This document shows, one piece after another, positions 45,630 to 57,249 of a stretch of 64,000 nucleotides of DNA (positions are counted from its first letter, which is position 1; each line of letters opens with the position of its first letter). The notes beneath the pieces were generated by a model that saw only the letters and a program-made list of their open reading frames with translations, was not told the origin of the DNA and made no database searches. The stretch is from Phyllobacterium calauticae (GTDB lineage Bacteria > Pseudomonadota > Alphaproteobacteria > Rhizobiales > Rhizobiaceae), in NCBI RefSeq assembly GCF_019991125.1, contig NZ_JAGENB010000003.1, positions 656,380 through 720,379 of the forward strand, given 5' to 3'. Made by a program: the position numbers and the translations under genes.

Positions 45630-46967
45630 TCAGGTCCTTGGCGGAAGCACGGGCAACGGTTCTGCACGGCCGACCACAAAGGCATAGGTGAACGCGCCGA
45701 CCACCGCCATGAAGGCTGCCATGGCGAAGGAGGGCGTATAGTTGCCGTGGAAACGGTCAAGCAGTGCGCCGAACAGGAACGGGCTGATAATGCCGGCAAT
45801 GTTCGAGGCAAAATTCTGGATACCGCCGATGGATGCGACGTGATGGGAACTGGGCGCCACATCGGCGGGCAGGGACCAGATGGCCGTGGCGGCTACGGCG
45901 AGGCTGCTGTAGGAAATCGCCAGGAAGATGAGTGCCATGTAAAGCGATGATACCAGTGCCGCCGGGAGAATGGCCGCGCCGCCCAGCAGGCCTCCAACCA
46001 TGATGAGCTTGCGAATGGCCGTGACGTCGGCACCGCCACGGATCGCCCGGTCCGCCCAAGCGCCTGCGCTCCACGCGGCGACCACCGCGGTCAGGCCCGG
46101 AATCATGCCGAATGTACCAAGCTCCGCCAGGTTGAGGCCGCGTGCATTCTTCAGATAGTCCGGAAACCAGGTGAGGAAGAAATAGATGACGAAGTTCAGG
46201 CAGAAAAATCCGATCATCATGCCCCAGATGGTGCGGTAGCGGAAAAGGTCGATCCAGCGAATTTTGACCGCTTCCGCATCATCGGTTGCGTCGGTGCGAC
46301 CGCCATTGTCGGTGATGTACTGACGCTCGAGATCATTGGCGCCGGTGTGTTCGGCCGGATCGCGGTACATGACATACCAGAAGAAGGCCCAGACAAGGCC
46401 GAGTGCGCCGAGGATGGCAAAGGAATAGTGCCAGGTGGTCAGGGCGATAATTCCCGTAACGATCGGCAAGGCAAGCACGGTGCCGACACGCGAACCGGAA
46501 TCGATCACTGCCGTGGCGAAGGCCCGCTCGCTCTTCGGGAACCAGCGGGAGGCTGCCTTGGTTGCGCTGGGATAGGCAGGGGCTTCCCCGGCGCCCAGGG
46601 CAAAACGCACGGCAAAAAATCCCCAGAAGCTGGTGGCCAGCGGCGTCAGCGCCGTAAAGATCGACCACCACACGGCTGCTATGGTGAATGAACGGCGCGA
46701 ACCGACCTTGTCGGTGAACCAGCCGGCGATGAGCATCATCCCGTCATAGGCCCAGAAGAAGGCGCCGAAGATCAGACCCTTTTCCGCATTGGTCAGCTGA
46801 AGATTGAGTTCGGCATCGATATAGGGCAGTGCCACGCTCAGATTGGCCCGGTCGAGGTAATTCATCGTTATGCCAAGAAAGCACATGGCAAGAATGATGT
46901 AGCGGACCTTGCTGGCGCCCGCCGGCGCCTTTTGCGGCGGGTGGGCGGATGACGTTGCGATACTCAT
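45630..46967 (-). CDS. MFS transporter, anion:cation symporter type (sugar-acid uptake likely)
   Basis: 445 residues from ATG 46967, GGGAGG 8 nt upstream. Twelve helices; loop 2-3 motif GWFTDKVGSRRS and GAGEAPAYPSATKAASRWFP are features of the ACS family, which includes glucarate/galactonate and phthalate permeases. Last gene of the sugar-acid operon, 100 bases after the hydrolase gene. Probably imports a sugar acid intermediate with protons, complementing the ABC importer. Confidence 0.88.
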   Translation of the reverse strand: MSIATSSAHPPQKAPAGASKVRYIILAMCFLGITMNYLDRANLSVALPYIDAELNLQLTNAEKGLIFGAFFWAYDGMMLIAGWFTDKVGSRRSFTIAAVWWSIFTALTPLATSFWGFFAVRFALGAGEAPAYPSATKAASRWFPKSERAFATAVIDSGSRVGTVLALPIVTGIIALTTWHYSFAILGALGLVWAFFWYVMYRDPAEHTGANDLERQYITDNGGRTDATDDAEAVKIRWIDLFRYRTIWGMMIGFFCLNFVIYFFLTWFPDYLKNARGLNLAELGTFGMIPGLTAVVAAWSAGAWADRAIRGGADVTAIRKLIMVGGLLGGAAILPAALVSSLYMALIFLAISYSSLAVAATAIWSLPADVAPSSHHVASIGGIQNFASNIAGIISPFLFGALLDRFHGNYTPSFAMAAFMAVVGAFTYAFVVGRAEPLPVLPPRT

Positions 46968-47067
46968 GAATGGACCTCCCAGTACCGTTCGGACGCTGTG
47001 CAACGCCCATGAAACCGCGCCGTCATCCGGCGCGATGATTCTCATAGTAAGGAAATCCGGCTCCTTG

Positions 47068-47907
47068 TCAGCCCTGAACGACGGTCTGCCTCTGCTCGCC
47101 CAGCCCCTCGATGCCCAGTGTCATGACATCTCCGGCCTTCAGGAAGATATTGGGTTTCTGGCCAAGGCCGACACCGGGCGGCGTGCCGGTCGAGATGATG
47201 TCGCCGGGATGCAGGCTCATGAACTGCGACAGGTAGGAAACGAGATATTTGACGCCATAGACCATCGTTTCGGTCGAGCCGTTCTGATAGCGGTGACCAT
47301 TGACCTCCAGCCACATTTTCAGCTTCTGCGGATCAGCCACTTCATCCTTCGTCACCAGCCACGGGCCGGTGGGACCGAATGTGTCGCAGCTTTTGCCCTT
47401 GGTCCACTGCCCCTGGCGTTCGGCCTGGAAGGCCCGCTCCGACACGTCGTTGATCAGGCAATAACCCGCCACATGGTCGAGCGCCTCGTCTTCGCTGACA
47501 TATTTGGCGTGCTTGCCGATGACCACGCCGAGCTCGACTTCCCAGTCAGTCTTCAGCGAGCCGCGCGGAATTTCCACATCGTCATTCGGGCCGACAATGG
47601 CCGAGGTCGCCTTCATGAAGATGATCGGCTCCGGCGGCACGGTTGCGCCGGTTTCCGCCGCATGGTCGGAATAGTTGAGGCCGATGCAGATGAACTTGCC
47701 GGTTCCCGCAACGCAGGGACCATAACGGTCGACAGTGACCTCGGGCAGCGACGCCGGATCAATGCCTGCGAGCTTGTTCAATCCTGCAGGCGAAATCGCT
47801 TCACCGGCAATATCCCCGACGTGTGCGGAGAGATCACGAACCTTGCCATCCTTGTCGACAAGCCCCGGCTTTTCCTGACCGGCAGGACCGTAACGCACGA
47901 GTTTCAT
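47068..47907 (-). CDS. Fumarylacetoacetate hydrolase family protein (2,4-diketo-3-deoxy acid hydrolase type)
   Basis: 279 residues. FAH fold: KFICIGLNYSDHA near 70-82, metal-binding EVELGVVIGKHAKYV, DVSERAFQ, and PGDIISTGTPPGVG near the end. Family members of this type hydrolyse 2,4-diketo-3-deoxy sugar acids (as in the Sphingomonas LRA6 enzyme) to pyruvate plus lactate or glycolate. Sits after the SDR that would create such a diketo acid. Confidence 0.9.
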   Translation of the reverse strand: MKLVRYGPAGQEKPGLVDKDGKVRDLSAHVGDIAGEAISPAGLNKLAGIDPASLPEVTVDRYGPCVAGTGKFICIGLNYSDHAAETGATVPPEPIIFMKATSAIVGPNDDVEIPRGSLKTDWEVELGVVIGKHAKYVSEDEALDHVAGYCLINDVSERAFQAERQGQWTKGKSCDTFGPTGPWLVTKDEVADPQKLKMWLEVNGHRYQNGSTETMVYGVKYLVSYLSQFMSLHPGDIISTGTPPGVGLGQKPNIFLKAGDVMTLGIEGLGEQRQTVVQG

Positions 47908-47934
47908 GGAGTAACCTTTCTGATTGGGAGGGGA

Positions 47935-48687
47935 TCAATAGGTGGCGCGGCCACCGGAAATGTCGAAAACGGCACCCGTCGTGAACGAGCATTCCTCGCT
48001 GGCGATCCAGCTGATCAGGGATGCCAGTTCATCGACGGTGCCAAACCGCTGCATGGGTATTTTCGACAGCATGTAGTCGATGAATTCGGGTTTGAGCTGC
48101 TGGAGGATCGGCGTATCGACGGTGGCTGGCGTAATGGCATTGACGGTAATGCCGTCATGCACCAGCTCCTTGCCGAGCGATTTCGTCAGGCCAATCACCG
48201 CCGCCTTCGACGCGCTGTAGGCCGAGGCGTTCGGATTGCCTTCCTTGCCGGCAATGGACGCAACATTGACGATGCGGCCATAGCCGTTCTTCTGCATGAA
48301 CGGCACGACGAAGCGGTTGCAGTAGAACAGGCCGTTGAGGTTGATATCGAACACCCGTTTCCACTGATCGATCGGATAATCCGCCACCTTGGCGTTCGGC
48401 CCGGTGATCCCGGCCGAACAGATGAGGATATCGATCCTGCCGGCGCTGGCGGCGGTGTCCTGCGCCGCCTTTTCCACCTGCACCGGGTCGGAAACATCGA
48501 GCGCCAGCCCATGCGCGCCCTCGCCGAGCCTGGCTTTTGCTTCCTCGATTCGTGCTGCATCGACGTCCCAGAGGCTGACCGTGCCGCCCTCCGACACGAT
48601 CCGCTCCGCCGTCCTGTAGCCTATGCCGGAAGCACCGCCGGTAATGACCGCATGCCGCCCCTCATAGCGCCTGATGGTGTTCGCCAT
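47935..48687 (-). CDS. SDR oxidoreductase (likely 2-keto-3-deoxy-sugar-acid 4-dehydrogenase)
   Basis: 250 residues from ATG 48687, GGGAGGG upstream. Classical SDR: GGASGIGY cofactor motif near 14-21, NLNGLFY, YSASKAAVIG with catalytic Tyr/Lys, and a C-terminal TGAVFDISGGRATY. By position between dehydratase and FAH hydrolase it should oxidise C4 of the 2-keto-3-deoxy acid (LRA5-like). Closest well-studied analogues are from L-rhamnose/L-fucose diketo-hydrolase routes. Enzyme type solid, substrate inferred. Confidence 0.88.
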   Translation of the reverse strand: MANTIRRYEGRHAVITGGASGIGYRTAERIVSEGGTVSLWDVDAARIEEAKARLGEGAHGLALDVSDPVQVEKAAQDTAASAGRIDILICSAGITGPNAKVADYPIDQWKRVFDINLNGLFYCNRFVVPFMQKNGYGRIVNVASIAGKEGNPNASAYSASKAAVIGLTKSLGKELVHDGITVNAITPATVDTPILQQLKPEFIDYMLSKIPMQRFGTVDELASLISWIASEECSFTTGAVFDISGGRATY

Positions 48688-48709
48688 GTTCCCTCCCGAA
48701 CGGTTGGCC

Positions 48710-50512
48710 TCAGTGGTTGTCGCGCGGCAGTCCCTTGGTCTGGGCAATGCGCTGGAAATCGACCGCCGGTTTCAGGACCATGCCTTGCGCCAGCTGATCG
48801 ACCATGCCGCGCTGGATTTCCTGCCATGGCGTCTGGCTGGCCGGATATTTGTAGCCGCCCGCCGCCAAAAGGTCGTCCCGGCGCTTCTGCAGTTCCTCGT
48901 CATCGATGAGGATGTTGGCGGTGCCTTTCCGCAGGTCGATGCGCAGGTGGTCGCCGGAGCGCACCAGTGCCAGGCCGCCATTGACCGCCGCCTCGGGCGA
49001 AGCATTGAGGATGGACGGCGAACCCGACGTGCCGGACTGCCGGCCGTCGCCGAGGCATGGCAGCGCATGGATGCCTTTCTTCAGCAGATAGCCTGGAGGC
49101 TGCATGTTGACGACCTCAGCCGCGCCGGGATAGCCGATGGGGCCGGTACCGCGCATGATCAGGATGCTGTTCTCGTCAAGGCCGAGTTTCGGATCGTCGA
49201 TCCGCGCATGGTAATCTTCCGGGCCATCGAACACTTCCGCGATGCCTTCGAACGCTTCCGGATCGTCCGGATCGGAAAGATAGCGCTCGCGGAATTCGTC
49301 GGAAATCACGCTGGTTTTCATGATGGCGCTGTCGAAGAGGTTGCCCTTGAGATTGATGAATCCGGCCTTCTTCTTCAGCGGTGTCTCATAAGGACGAATG
49401 ACGTCGGTGTTGAGATTTTCCACGCCCTCGCAATTGGTGCCGATGCTCTTGCCGTTGACCGTAAGCGCCGATGGATGCGGCAGTCGCTTCGCCTTGAGCA
49501 GTTCCGCCACGACAGCAGGCACGCCGCCTGCGCGGTGGTAATCCTCGCCTAGATATTCCCCTGCAGGCTGCAGGTTGACCAGCAGCGGCACGTCATGACC
49601 GATGGTCTGCCAGTCATCATTGTCGAGCGCGATATCGAGGTGGCGGGCAATCGCGTTCAGATGGATGGGCGCATTGGTCGAACCGCCGATGGCCGAGTTG
49701 ATGACGATCGCATTCTCGAAGGCTTCGCGCGTCATGATATCGGAAGGCTTCAGGTCTTCGCGCACCATGTCGACAATGCGCTTGCCGGTATCATAGGCGA
49801 TCTGGCCGCGTTCACGGTACGGTGCCGGGATGGCAGCGCCGCCGGGCAGTTCCATGCCGAGTCCTTCGGCCAGCGAATTCATCGTGGTGGCGGTACCCAT
49901 GGTGTTGCAATAGCCGACGGACGGTGCCGACGACGCCACGATATCCATGAACTCGTCGTAGTTGATTTCGCCTGAAGTCAGCTTTTCACGCGATTTCCAG
50001 ACGATGGTGCCGGAGCCGGTGCGCTCGCCGCGGTGCCAGCCGTTCAGCATGGGCCCGACGGAGAGGGCGATGGCGGGAATGTTCACCGTGGCGGCGCCCA
50101 TCAGCATGGCCGGTGTGGTCTTGTCGCAGCCGATGGTCAGCACGACGCCGTCAAGCGGATAACCGAAGAGGACTTCCACCAGCCCGAGATAGGCAAGGTT
50201 GCGGTCGAGCGCCGCGCCGGGACGCTTGCCGGTTTCCTGAATGGGATGAACCGGAAACTCGAAAGGGATACCGCCCGCCGCGATGATGCCGTCGCGCACC
50301 CGCTTGGCCAATTCGATGTGATGGCGGTTGCAGGGCGAAAGGTCCGAGCCGGTCTGGGCGATGCCGATGATCGGCTTGCCCGACTGCAATTCCGCCCGCG
50401 TCAGGCCGTAGTTGAGATAGCGCTCGAGATAGAGCGCCGTCATCCCCGGGTTGTCAGGATTGTCGAACCATTCCTGCGAGCGAAGCTTTTTCGGGGTTTT
50501 GTTGGTTGTCAT
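48710..50512 (-). CDS. IlvD/Edd family sugar-acid dehydratase (xylonate/arabonate/fuconate type)
   Basis: 600 residues from ATG 50512, GGAGTTG upstream. It resembles the Caulobacter xylonate dehydratase throughout: [76 protein letters not shown]. These lines and Fe-S cysteines mark the sugar-acid clade, not branched-chain amino-acid synthesis (ilvD is at 34013). It makes the 2-keto-3-deoxy acid. Confidence 0.93.
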   Translation of the reverse strand: MTTNKTPKKLRSQEWFDNPDNPGMTALYLERYLNYGLTRAELQSGKPIIGIAQTGSDLSPCNRHHIELAKRVRDGIIAAGGIPFEFPVHPIQETGKRPGAALDRNLAYLGLVEVLFGYPLDGVVLTIGCDKTTPAMLMGAATVNIPAIALSVGPMLNGWHRGERTGSGTIVWKSREKLTSGEINYDEFMDIVASSAPSVGYCNTMGTATTMNSLAEGLGMELPGGAAIPAPYRERGQIAYDTGKRIVDMVREDLKPSDIMTREAFENAIVINSAIGGSTNAPIHLNAIARHLDIALDNDDWQTIGHDVPLLVNLQPAGEYLGEDYHRAGGVPAVVAELLKAKRLPHPSALTVNGKSIGTNCEGVENLNTDVIRPYETPLKKKAGFINLKGNLFDSAIMKTSVISDEFRERYLSDPDDPEAFEGIAEVFDGPEDYHARIDDPKLGLDENSILIMRGTGPIGYPGAAEVVNMQPPGYLLKKGIHALPCLGDGRQSGTSGSPSILNASPEAAVNGGLALVRSGDHLRIDLRKGTANILIDDEELQKRRDDLLAAGGYKYPASQTPWQEIQRGMVDQLAQGMVLKPAVDFQRIAQTKGLPRDNH

Positions 50513-50544
50513 GAAAGCAACTCCTGGATGGGGGCACGCCCCAA

Positions 50545-51444
50545 TTACTCTTTGACCGCGCCGGTCATCGAGGACACGTAATAATCGACAAAGAATGAGT
50601 AGAGGATGACGACGGGCAGCGAGCCAAACAGCGCCCCTGCCATCAGCGAACCCCACTCGAAAACATCCCCTCGCACCAGCTCCGTCAGGACACCGACCGG
50701 GACAGTCTTGTTCTCCGAGGATTGGATAAAGGTCAGCGCATAGATGAACTCATTCCACGACAAAGTGAAGGCGAAAATGCCGGCAGAGATCAGTCCTGGT
50801 ACCGCCAGCGGCAATATGACCCTGACGAGGATTTGCCAGCGCGATGCCCCGTCCACCAGCGCGCTTTCTTCGAGCTCGAACGGGATCGAACGGAAGTAGC
50901 CCATGAGCAGCCAGGTGCAGAACGGAATGAGGAAAGTGGGGTAGGTGAAGATCAGCGCCAGCTTGCTGTCATAGATGCCGAACTTGAAGACGATCACCGC
51001 CAGCGGGATGAACAGGATGGAAGGTGGCACGAGGTAGGCAAGGAAGATCAGGAGCCCGACGGAACGCGAGCCCTTGAAGCGGATGCGCTCGATGGCATAG
51101 GCGGCAAAGACCGAGGCTGCAAGCGACAGCACGGTCGCGCAGACCGAGACGACGAGCGTGTTCCACAGCCAGCCGGGATAGGAGGTCTCGAACAGGAGAT
51201 ATTTGATATGGTCGAGTGTCGGGCCAACCACCCAGAACGGGCTGTAATTGTTGTAGTCCGTCAACTGCGAGTTGGGTTTTACCGCCGTGATTGCCATCCA
51301 GTAGAACGGGAACAGCAACACGATGATGAAAACGGCCAGCGGCAGATAGAGCACGACGATGCGCCGCGGCAGCCGGTTGAGATAGCTCATGCCCTGCGCG
51401 TCGTCGGTGAGTGGCGCCGTGGCGGTCTGTTCGGAAATGCTCAT
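50545..51444 (-). CDS. ABC sugar permease, MalG/CUT1 type
   Basis: 299 residues, six helices, EAA loop [21 protein letters not shown] in the fourth cytoplasmic loop. Inner-membrane half of a carbohydrate importer with the MalF-type permease encoded 16 bases upstream. GGGGGGGAG precedes the start. Confidence 0.93.
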   Translation of the reverse strand: MSISEQTATAPLTDDAQGMSYLNRLPRRIVVLYLPLAVFIIVLLFPFYWMAITAVKPNSQLTDYNNYSPFWVVGPTLDHIKYLLFETSYPGWLWNTLVVSVCATVLSLAASVFAAYAIERIRFKGSRSVGLLIFLAYLVPPSILFIPLAVIVFKFGIYDSKLALIFTYPTFLIPFCTWLLMGYFRSIPFELEESALVDGASRWQILVRVILPLAVPGLISAGIFAFTLSWNEFIYALTFIQSSENKTVPVGVLTELVRGDVFEWGSLMAGALFGSLPVVILYSFFVDYYVSSMTGAVKE

Positions 51445-51460
51445 GGTCGTTCTCCCCCCC

Positions 51461-52387
51461 TTAATCCTGTCCGCCCTGCTGCCATTTCCGGCGCTGCAGG
51501 CCGAAGAATGAGAACAGGATCGAGGCTAGCAGGAACGGGATCATGGCGACGGCAATCGCCGCGCCTTCGCCGAGCTGCCCGCCCGGGATGCCCCGCTGGA
51601 ATGAAAGCGTGGCCATGAGGTGGGTGGCATTGACCGGCCCGCCCTTGGTCAGCACGTAGATCAGCTGGAAATCGGTGAAGGTGAAGAGCACCGAGAAGGT
51701 CATGACCACGGCGATGATGGGGGTGAGCATGGGCAGGGTGATGAAGCGGAAGCGCTGCCAGCCGGTTGCGCCGTCGAGCGATGCCGCCTCGTGCAGCGAT
51801 TGCGGAATGGTCTGCAGGCCGGCGAGCAGCGAAATGGCAACGAAGGGAATGCCGCGCCAGACATTGGCGGCAATGACCGATGCCCGCGCATTGTTGGGGT
51901 CACCGAGGAAGTTGATGGGCGTATCGATCAGGCCGAGCTTGATCAGCGACCAGGAAATGATCGAGAATTGCGCATCGTAAATCCACCAGAAAGCCAGCGC
52001 CGACAGCACCGTCGGGACAACCCAGGGCAACAGGATGATGGCGCGGAAGAATGACTTGAACGGCAGGTTTTCATTGAGGATCAGCGCGAGCCACAGGCCG
52101 AGCGCGAACTTCAGGACCGATGCGATAAAGGTGTAGAGAACCGTATTGTAGACCGTCATCCAGAACACGGAATCGTTGGCAAGCGCTATGTAATTGTCGA
52201 GACCGATGAACACCCCATCCCGGCCGATCTTGGCGTCAGTGAAGCCAAGCCAGACACCAAGGCCGAGCGGATAGGTCAGGAAGCACAGCAGGAACACCGC
52301 CGCCGGCAACAGAAACATGAAACCCAGGAATGTATTGTTCCGGGTCAGCGCGCCGAGGGCTGAAGGTGGCTTTGTTGTTGCTGTCAT
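51461..52387 (-). CDS. ABC sugar permease, MalF/CUT1 type
   Basis: 308 residues from ATG 52387 (GGGG about 9 nt upstream; a frame extension to 52429 enters the repeat and is not coding). Six helices and the EAA loop EAASLDGATGWQRFRFITLP. Pairs with the MalG-type permease gene that follows. The inverted repeat at 52396-52552 separates it from the binding-protein gene. Confidence 0.92.
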   Translation of the reverse strand: MTATTKPPSALGALTRNNTFLGFMFLLPAAVFLLCFLTYPLGLGVWLGFTDAKIGRDGVFIGLDNYIALANDSVFWMTVYNTVLYTFIASVLKFALGLWLALILNENLPFKSFFRAIILLPWVVPTVLSALAFWWIYDAQFSIISWSLIKLGLIDTPINFLGDPNNARASVIAANVWRGIPFVAISLLAGLQTIPQSLHEAASLDGATGWQRFRFITLPMLTPIIAVVMTFSVLFTFTDFQLIYVLTKGGPVNATHLMATLSFQRGIPGGQLGEGAAIAVAMIPFLLASILFSFFGLQRRKWQQGGQD

Positions 52388-52395
52388 AAGGAATA

Positions 52396-52552
52396 CCCCC
52401 CTCTGGGCTGCCGCCCATCTCCCCCACAAGGGGGGAGATCAGCCTTCACCGCTGCTTCAATCAGCTCTGAGCCACTGCGAGGTAAGCAAAAGTGCAGATG
52501 CCGATGTGATCTCCCCCCTTGTGGGGGAGATGTCCGGCAGGACAGAGGGGGG
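52396..52552. repeat. Inverted repeat between binding-protein and permease genes (46-nt arms)
   Basis: Left arm 52396-52441 and right arm 52507-52552 are reverse complements with only a few mismatches; each contains its own smaller hairpin (ATCTCCCCCACAAGG type), and 65 bases lie between. The form (CCCCCCTCTG...CCTGCCGGACATCTCCCCC) recalls a dispersed Rhizobiales intergenic repeat. It could stabilise the binding-protein mRNA or damp read-through into the permeases. Confidence 0.82.
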
Positions 52553-52624
52553 TGAAGAACATCACTCCCTTCACAGCATCCTGTATTCACGCTCTTTGTC
52601 ATCCTGCCGGTCTCCACCCTTTGG

Positions 52625-53938
52625 CTAGACGTTGTAGTAACGGTTGGCGCGTTTTTCCGCCTGGGCGATGGCGTCTTCCGGCGTCATCTGTCCCGTCACG
52701 GCGGTGGCATACATGTCGACCAGCACATAGTCGGCCATCACGCCGGCCGATGCCGTTCCGAGCGGTCCGGCATAGCCGTTCGGCCGCAGGCTGCCCGATG
52801 CCTTGGCATAGGCCGCATGGATGGGGTTGGATGTCCACACGGGATTGGCGGCATATTCCTTCAGCGGCTGGCAGCAATAGGCACTGGCGCCTTCGATCCA
52901 CGCATTCATGTTGTCGGCCTGATACATGAACTGCAGATAGGCCTTGGCGGCTTCCGGATATTTCGTGTGCTTGAAGATGGAGACGGTGGACGCCTGGTGC
53001 AGCTCGACCGACTGGCCGACCGGGCCGATGGGCAGATTGACCGAGCGCATGTCGTCGGCAATGGCCGCCATCGCCGGGTCCTTCTTAGCCGCATAATAGA
53101 CGGACACGCCATTGGCGGTCAGGGAGATCTGTCCGGCCAGGAAAGCGCGGTTGTTGTTGACATCCTGCCAGCTTTCCGTGCCGGGAATGAAGGTCTTGTA
53201 GAGTTCCTGCGCATATTTCACCGAGGCCAGCGTTTCCGGGCTGTTGATGACAACCTTGCCGCTTTCGTCGACCATCTTGCCGCCATGGCTCCACAGCAGC
53301 CAGTGCGCGTAATTGTTGCCGTCGCCCACGGCCTTGCCGTGCGGGAAGCCCGCGGGCGTGCCCTTGGCGTGCATGGCCTTGCAGAGCTCGAGAAAGCCTG
53401 CCGTGTCCTTGGGGAATTCGCTGAAGCCGGCGGCCTTCATGTGGCTGTCGCGGTAGACGATGGCGTTGCCGATGGCGCAGAGCGGCAGGGCAATGAACTT
53501 GCCGTCACGTTTGGCATAGCCTTCGAGACCCGGATACCAGCCGCCATGGGCGCCGCCGAGATAGGTGCCGAGCTCGCTGACATCGACCAGCTTGTCGGGA
53601 TATTGATGCGGGTCGTCGAACCAGCTCATCACCATGTCCGGGCCCGAGCCGACATTGGCGGCGACGGCGGCCTTCGGGCGCACGTCTTCCCAGCTTTCCT
53701 TGTCGATGCGCACTTCAACGCCGGTGGCGTCACTGAACTTCTTGGTATTGGCAAGCCATGCGGCTTCTTCTGCCGGCACGAACGGCACCCAGCGCAACAG
53801 GCGCAGTTTTGCACCCGCTTCCGGCTTGTAGGCGGGGGCGGCCTGGGCAAAGGCCGGGGTAAGGCCCAGCCGGTTCAACCCGGCAGCGGCCACAAGTCCG
53901 GCAGAAGCGCCGAGAAGATGTCGTCTGTTGATGGTCAT
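52625..53938 (-). CDS. ABC sugar-binding protein, CUT1 family, Tat-type signal
   Basis: 437 residues from ATG 53938 (AGGAGGAG upstream). N-terminus MTINRRHLLGASAGLVAAAGL is a twin-arginine signal to about AFAQA. The mature protein is a bacterial extracellular solute-binding protein family 1 fold: RWVPFVPAEEAAW, GPDMVMSWFDDPHQYPDKLVDV, and NYAHWLLWSHGG. It captures the sugar or sugar acid in the periplasm for the MalFGK-type importer. Confidence 0.93.
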   Translation of the reverse strand: MTINRRHLLGASAGLVAAAGLNRLGLTPAFAQAAPAYKPEAGAKLRLLRWVPFVPAEEAAWLANTKKFSDATGVEVRIDKESWEDVRPKAAVAANVGSGPDMVMSWFDDPHQYPDKLVDVSELGTYLGGAHGGWYPGLEGYAKRDGKFIALPLCAIGNAIVYRDSHMKAAGFSEFPKDTAGFLELCKAMHAKGTPAGFPHGKAVGDGNNYAHWLLWSHGGKMVDESGKVVINSPETLASVKYAQELYKTFIPGTESWQDVNNNRAFLAGQISLTANGVSVYYAAKKDPAMAAIADDMRSVNLPIGPVGQSVELHQASTVSIFKHTKYPEAAKAYLQFMYQADNMNAWIEGASAYCCQPLKEYAANPVWTSNPIHAAYAKASGSLRPNGYAGPLGTASAGVMADYVLVDMYATAVTGQMTPEDAIAQAEKRANRYYNV

Positions 53939-54059
53939 GGATGCTCCTCCTTGGGGTTTCACAAGCATGTCCGGAACGTCTCCCGCTTCCGCCCATGCTT
54001 TCCGGGGGCTTATATGACCGGCACACGCTCCCCGACTGGCAGGTGCCGCTTGGTGGTTT

Positions 54060-55124
<1,065 letters not shown>

Positions 55125-55183
55125 GCCTGTTCCTCCCTGAAATGTGCCTAACGGTGCTTCTCCCAAAACACCGCGCGAAAATA

Positions 55184-55960
55184 CTATCCCCGGCCGACCA
55201 GCGGCATTTTCGTCGCCATGACAGTCAGCGACAGCACATTGGCCTCCAGCGGCAAGCCGGCCATGTAGACGACGGCATCGCCGATATAGTGCGCCGGTAT
55301 GGTTGGCTCGCTTGCCGTCTCGCCGTTGGCCTGCAGCACGCCGCCCGCCATTTTCGACGTCATTTCGGTGGTGGCATTGCCGATATCGATCTGGCCGCAG
55401 GCAATGTCGAAGGGCCGCCCATCCAGCGCGGTCGACTTGGTCAGACCCGTGATGGCGTGTTTCGTCGCTGTGTAGGGCGCTGAATTCGGCCGCGGCGTCG
55501 TTGCGGAAATCGAGCCATTGTTGATGATGCGCCCGCCGCGCGGCGTCTGCGCCTTCATCAGTTTCAGCGCCTGCTGCGTGCACAGGAATGCGCCGGTCAG
55601 ATTGGCGCCGACAATGGCGTTCCACTGCTCGAACGTCACCTCTTCCATGGCGACATTCGGCACATTGATCCCGGCATTGTTGATCAGCAGGTCCAGCCGT
55701 CCATAGGCCGCCTTGACGGCTTCGAACAGTGCGGCGACGGATTTGGGATCGCTGACATCGGAGACAATGGGATTGACCGTTCCCTTGGTCTCGGCGGCCA
55801 GTGTCCTTGCTGCTTCATCGAGCACGTCCTTGCGCCGCCCGGTGATGACGACGGTCCAGCCGACACCGAGCAGTGCCACAGAAATCGCCTTGCCGACGCC
55901 CGTGCCGCCGCCGGTCACCAGTGCGATCTTGCCTCTGCCTGACTCCTGATAATTGGTCAT
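55184..55960 (-). CDS. SDR family oxidoreductase (probable sugar 1-dehydrogenase)
   Basis: 258 residues. Cofactor motif TGGGTGVGK (about 15-23), NNAG, catalytic Ser region [22 protein letters not shown] with Tyr and Lys. Overlaps the DenD-like gene by 4 nt (ATGA), so the two are coupled. In this operon it would be the first oxidation of a sugar to the lactone or of a related polyol; the substrate is not identifiable from sequence. Normal length. Confidence 0.88.
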   Translation of the reverse strand: MTNYQESGRGKIALVTGGGTGVGKAISVALLGVGWTVVITGRRKDVLDEAARTLAAETKGTVNPIVSDVSDPKSVAALFEAVKAAYGRLDLLINNAGINVPNVAMEEVTFEQWNAIVGANLTGAFLCTQQALKLMKAQTPRGGRIINNGSISATTPRPNSAPYTATKHAITGLTKSTALDGRPFDIACGQIDIGNATTEMTSKMAGGVLQANGETASEPTIPAHYIGDAVVYMAGLPLEANVLSLTVMATKMPLVGRG

Positions 55961-56940
55961 AGTGTTCCGCCCAGTTCGTCTTCGATATGCGCCTTGATAA
56001 TGTCGTCAAAGACGGTCTCCGCCTTGAACCCGAGCGCGGCCGCGCGCCGCGTGTCGAAATCCGTCGCCCAGCCTGCCACGATTTTCTGGATGGTCGCGTC
56101 CGGTTCGCGCCGGATCAGCTTGACCGCCTTTTCACCCGCCACGCGTTTCAGGGCTGCAATCTCTTCGCCGACGAGGGCGGAAAGGCCGGGCATTGAAAGG
56201 TTGCGGCGCGGCCCGACTTTTTCCAGGTCGAGTGTTGCCGCATGCACGAAAAAGCCGACCGCGGAGCGCGGGCTGGCGAACCAGTGCCGGACGCTCTCGT
56301 CCACGGGCAGAATGGCTTCCTGCCCCGCCAGCGGCTCGCGCAGGATATTGGAGAAGAACCCTGAAGCCGCCTTGTTCGGCTTGCCGGGGCGAATGCAGAT
56401 GGTCGGCAGGCGAATGCCGATGCCGTCGAAAAAGCCGCGGCGGCTGTAGTCGGACAGCAGCAGCTCGGAGAGGGCCTTCTGCGTGCCGTAGCTGGTGAGC
56501 GGCGTGGTGAAGAACTCGTCGCCGATCTTGTCGGGAAAGGGCGTGCCGAACACGGCGATGGAGGAGGCGAAGACCACACGTGGACGATAAGGTGCCTTGG
56601 CGCTTTCCAGCCGGATCGCTTCGAACAGGAACCGCGTGCCGTCGAGATTGACCTTGTAGCCCTTTTCGAAATCCGCTTCCGCTTCACCGGAAACAATGGC
56701 CGCAAGATGAAAGATCAGATCGGGGCGGCTGGCGATCAGTCCTTCAGCAACACCAGCATCGGAAAGGTCGGCCGCTTTTGTCGTGGAAATACCGGCGAGG
56801 GCGCGGGGCGCCACCGGCTCGATCACATCGACCAGCGTCAGCTTGTCGATGCCGCCGCCCAGGATACCCTCTTCAGCCGCGATCCTGTCCAGCAATTTGC
56901 GGCCCACCATCCCGGCGGCGCCAATGACCAGTACGTGCAT
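55957..56940 (-). CDS. denD: NAD-dependent epimerase/dehydratase family, D-erythronate dehydrogenase-like
   Basis: 327 residues from ATG 56940; a TTG two codons earlier has a better-spaced GAGG, so the start is uncertain. Extended [14 protein letters not shown] at 7-17, [20 protein letters not shown], catalytic [27 protein letters not shown]. This matches DenD, which oxidises D-erythronate at C2. First gene of the operon, divergent from lacI. In this pathway a related C4-C6 sugar acid is possible. Confidence 0.75.
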   Translation of the reverse strand: MHVLVIGAAGMVGRKLLDRIAAEEGILGGGIDKLTLVDVIEPVAPRALAGISTTKAADLSDAGVAEGLIASRPDLIFHLAAIVSGEAEADFEKGYKVNLDGTRFLFEAIRLESAKAPYRPRVVFASSIAVFGTPFPDKIGDEFFTTPLTSYGTQKALSELLLSDYSRRGFFDGIGIRLPTICIRPGKPNKAASGFFSNILREPLAGQEAILPVDESVRHWFASPRSAVGFFVHAATLDLEKVGPRRNLSMPGLSALVGEEIAALKRVAGEKAVKLIRREPDATIQKIVAGWATDFDTRRAAALGFKAETVFDDIIKAHIEDELGGTL

Positions 56941-57149
56941 ATGCAATCAACCTCTTTGTCATGCGGGCAGATCGCCCGTTTTGTTCAAACGCTATGCGCG
57001 AGGGGGAACATGCGAGGTTCGCAGTGACACAGTGGCGCAAAGGCCATGCCAAGCCCCGTTGGGCAAAGGCCAATCCCTGCAATACCTGCCGCTGAACTCA
57101 AGAACCGATCCTCCCAGAACGTCTTATCCTGCCAGCCCCGGCGGGTCTT

Positions 57150-57165
57150 ATGACAGCGCTAACAC
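57150..57165. promoter_or_regulatory. LacI-type operator 1 (AGCGCT centre)
   Basis: ATGACAGCGCTAACAC, a GntR/LacI-family palindrome. Its mate lies at 57204-57219, 54 bases away centre to centre. The surrounding 309-base divergent region holds no gene. Confidence 0.75.
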
Positions 57166-57203
57166 AAAGTTATGCACACTCACTAGCATTCATCAAGCGA
57201 TTT

Positions 57204-57219
57204 ATGGTAGCGCTATCAT
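57204..57219. promoter_or_regulatory. LacI-type operator 2 (AGCGCT centre)
   Basis: ATGGTAGCGCTATCAT, a nearly perfect palindrome (one mismatched pair), 30 bases before the LacI-family start. With operator 1 it can allow looping and control of both divergent genes. Confidence 0.8.
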
Positions 57220-57249
57220 TATTCTGCTCAATCCCACCGGGATCATGCC

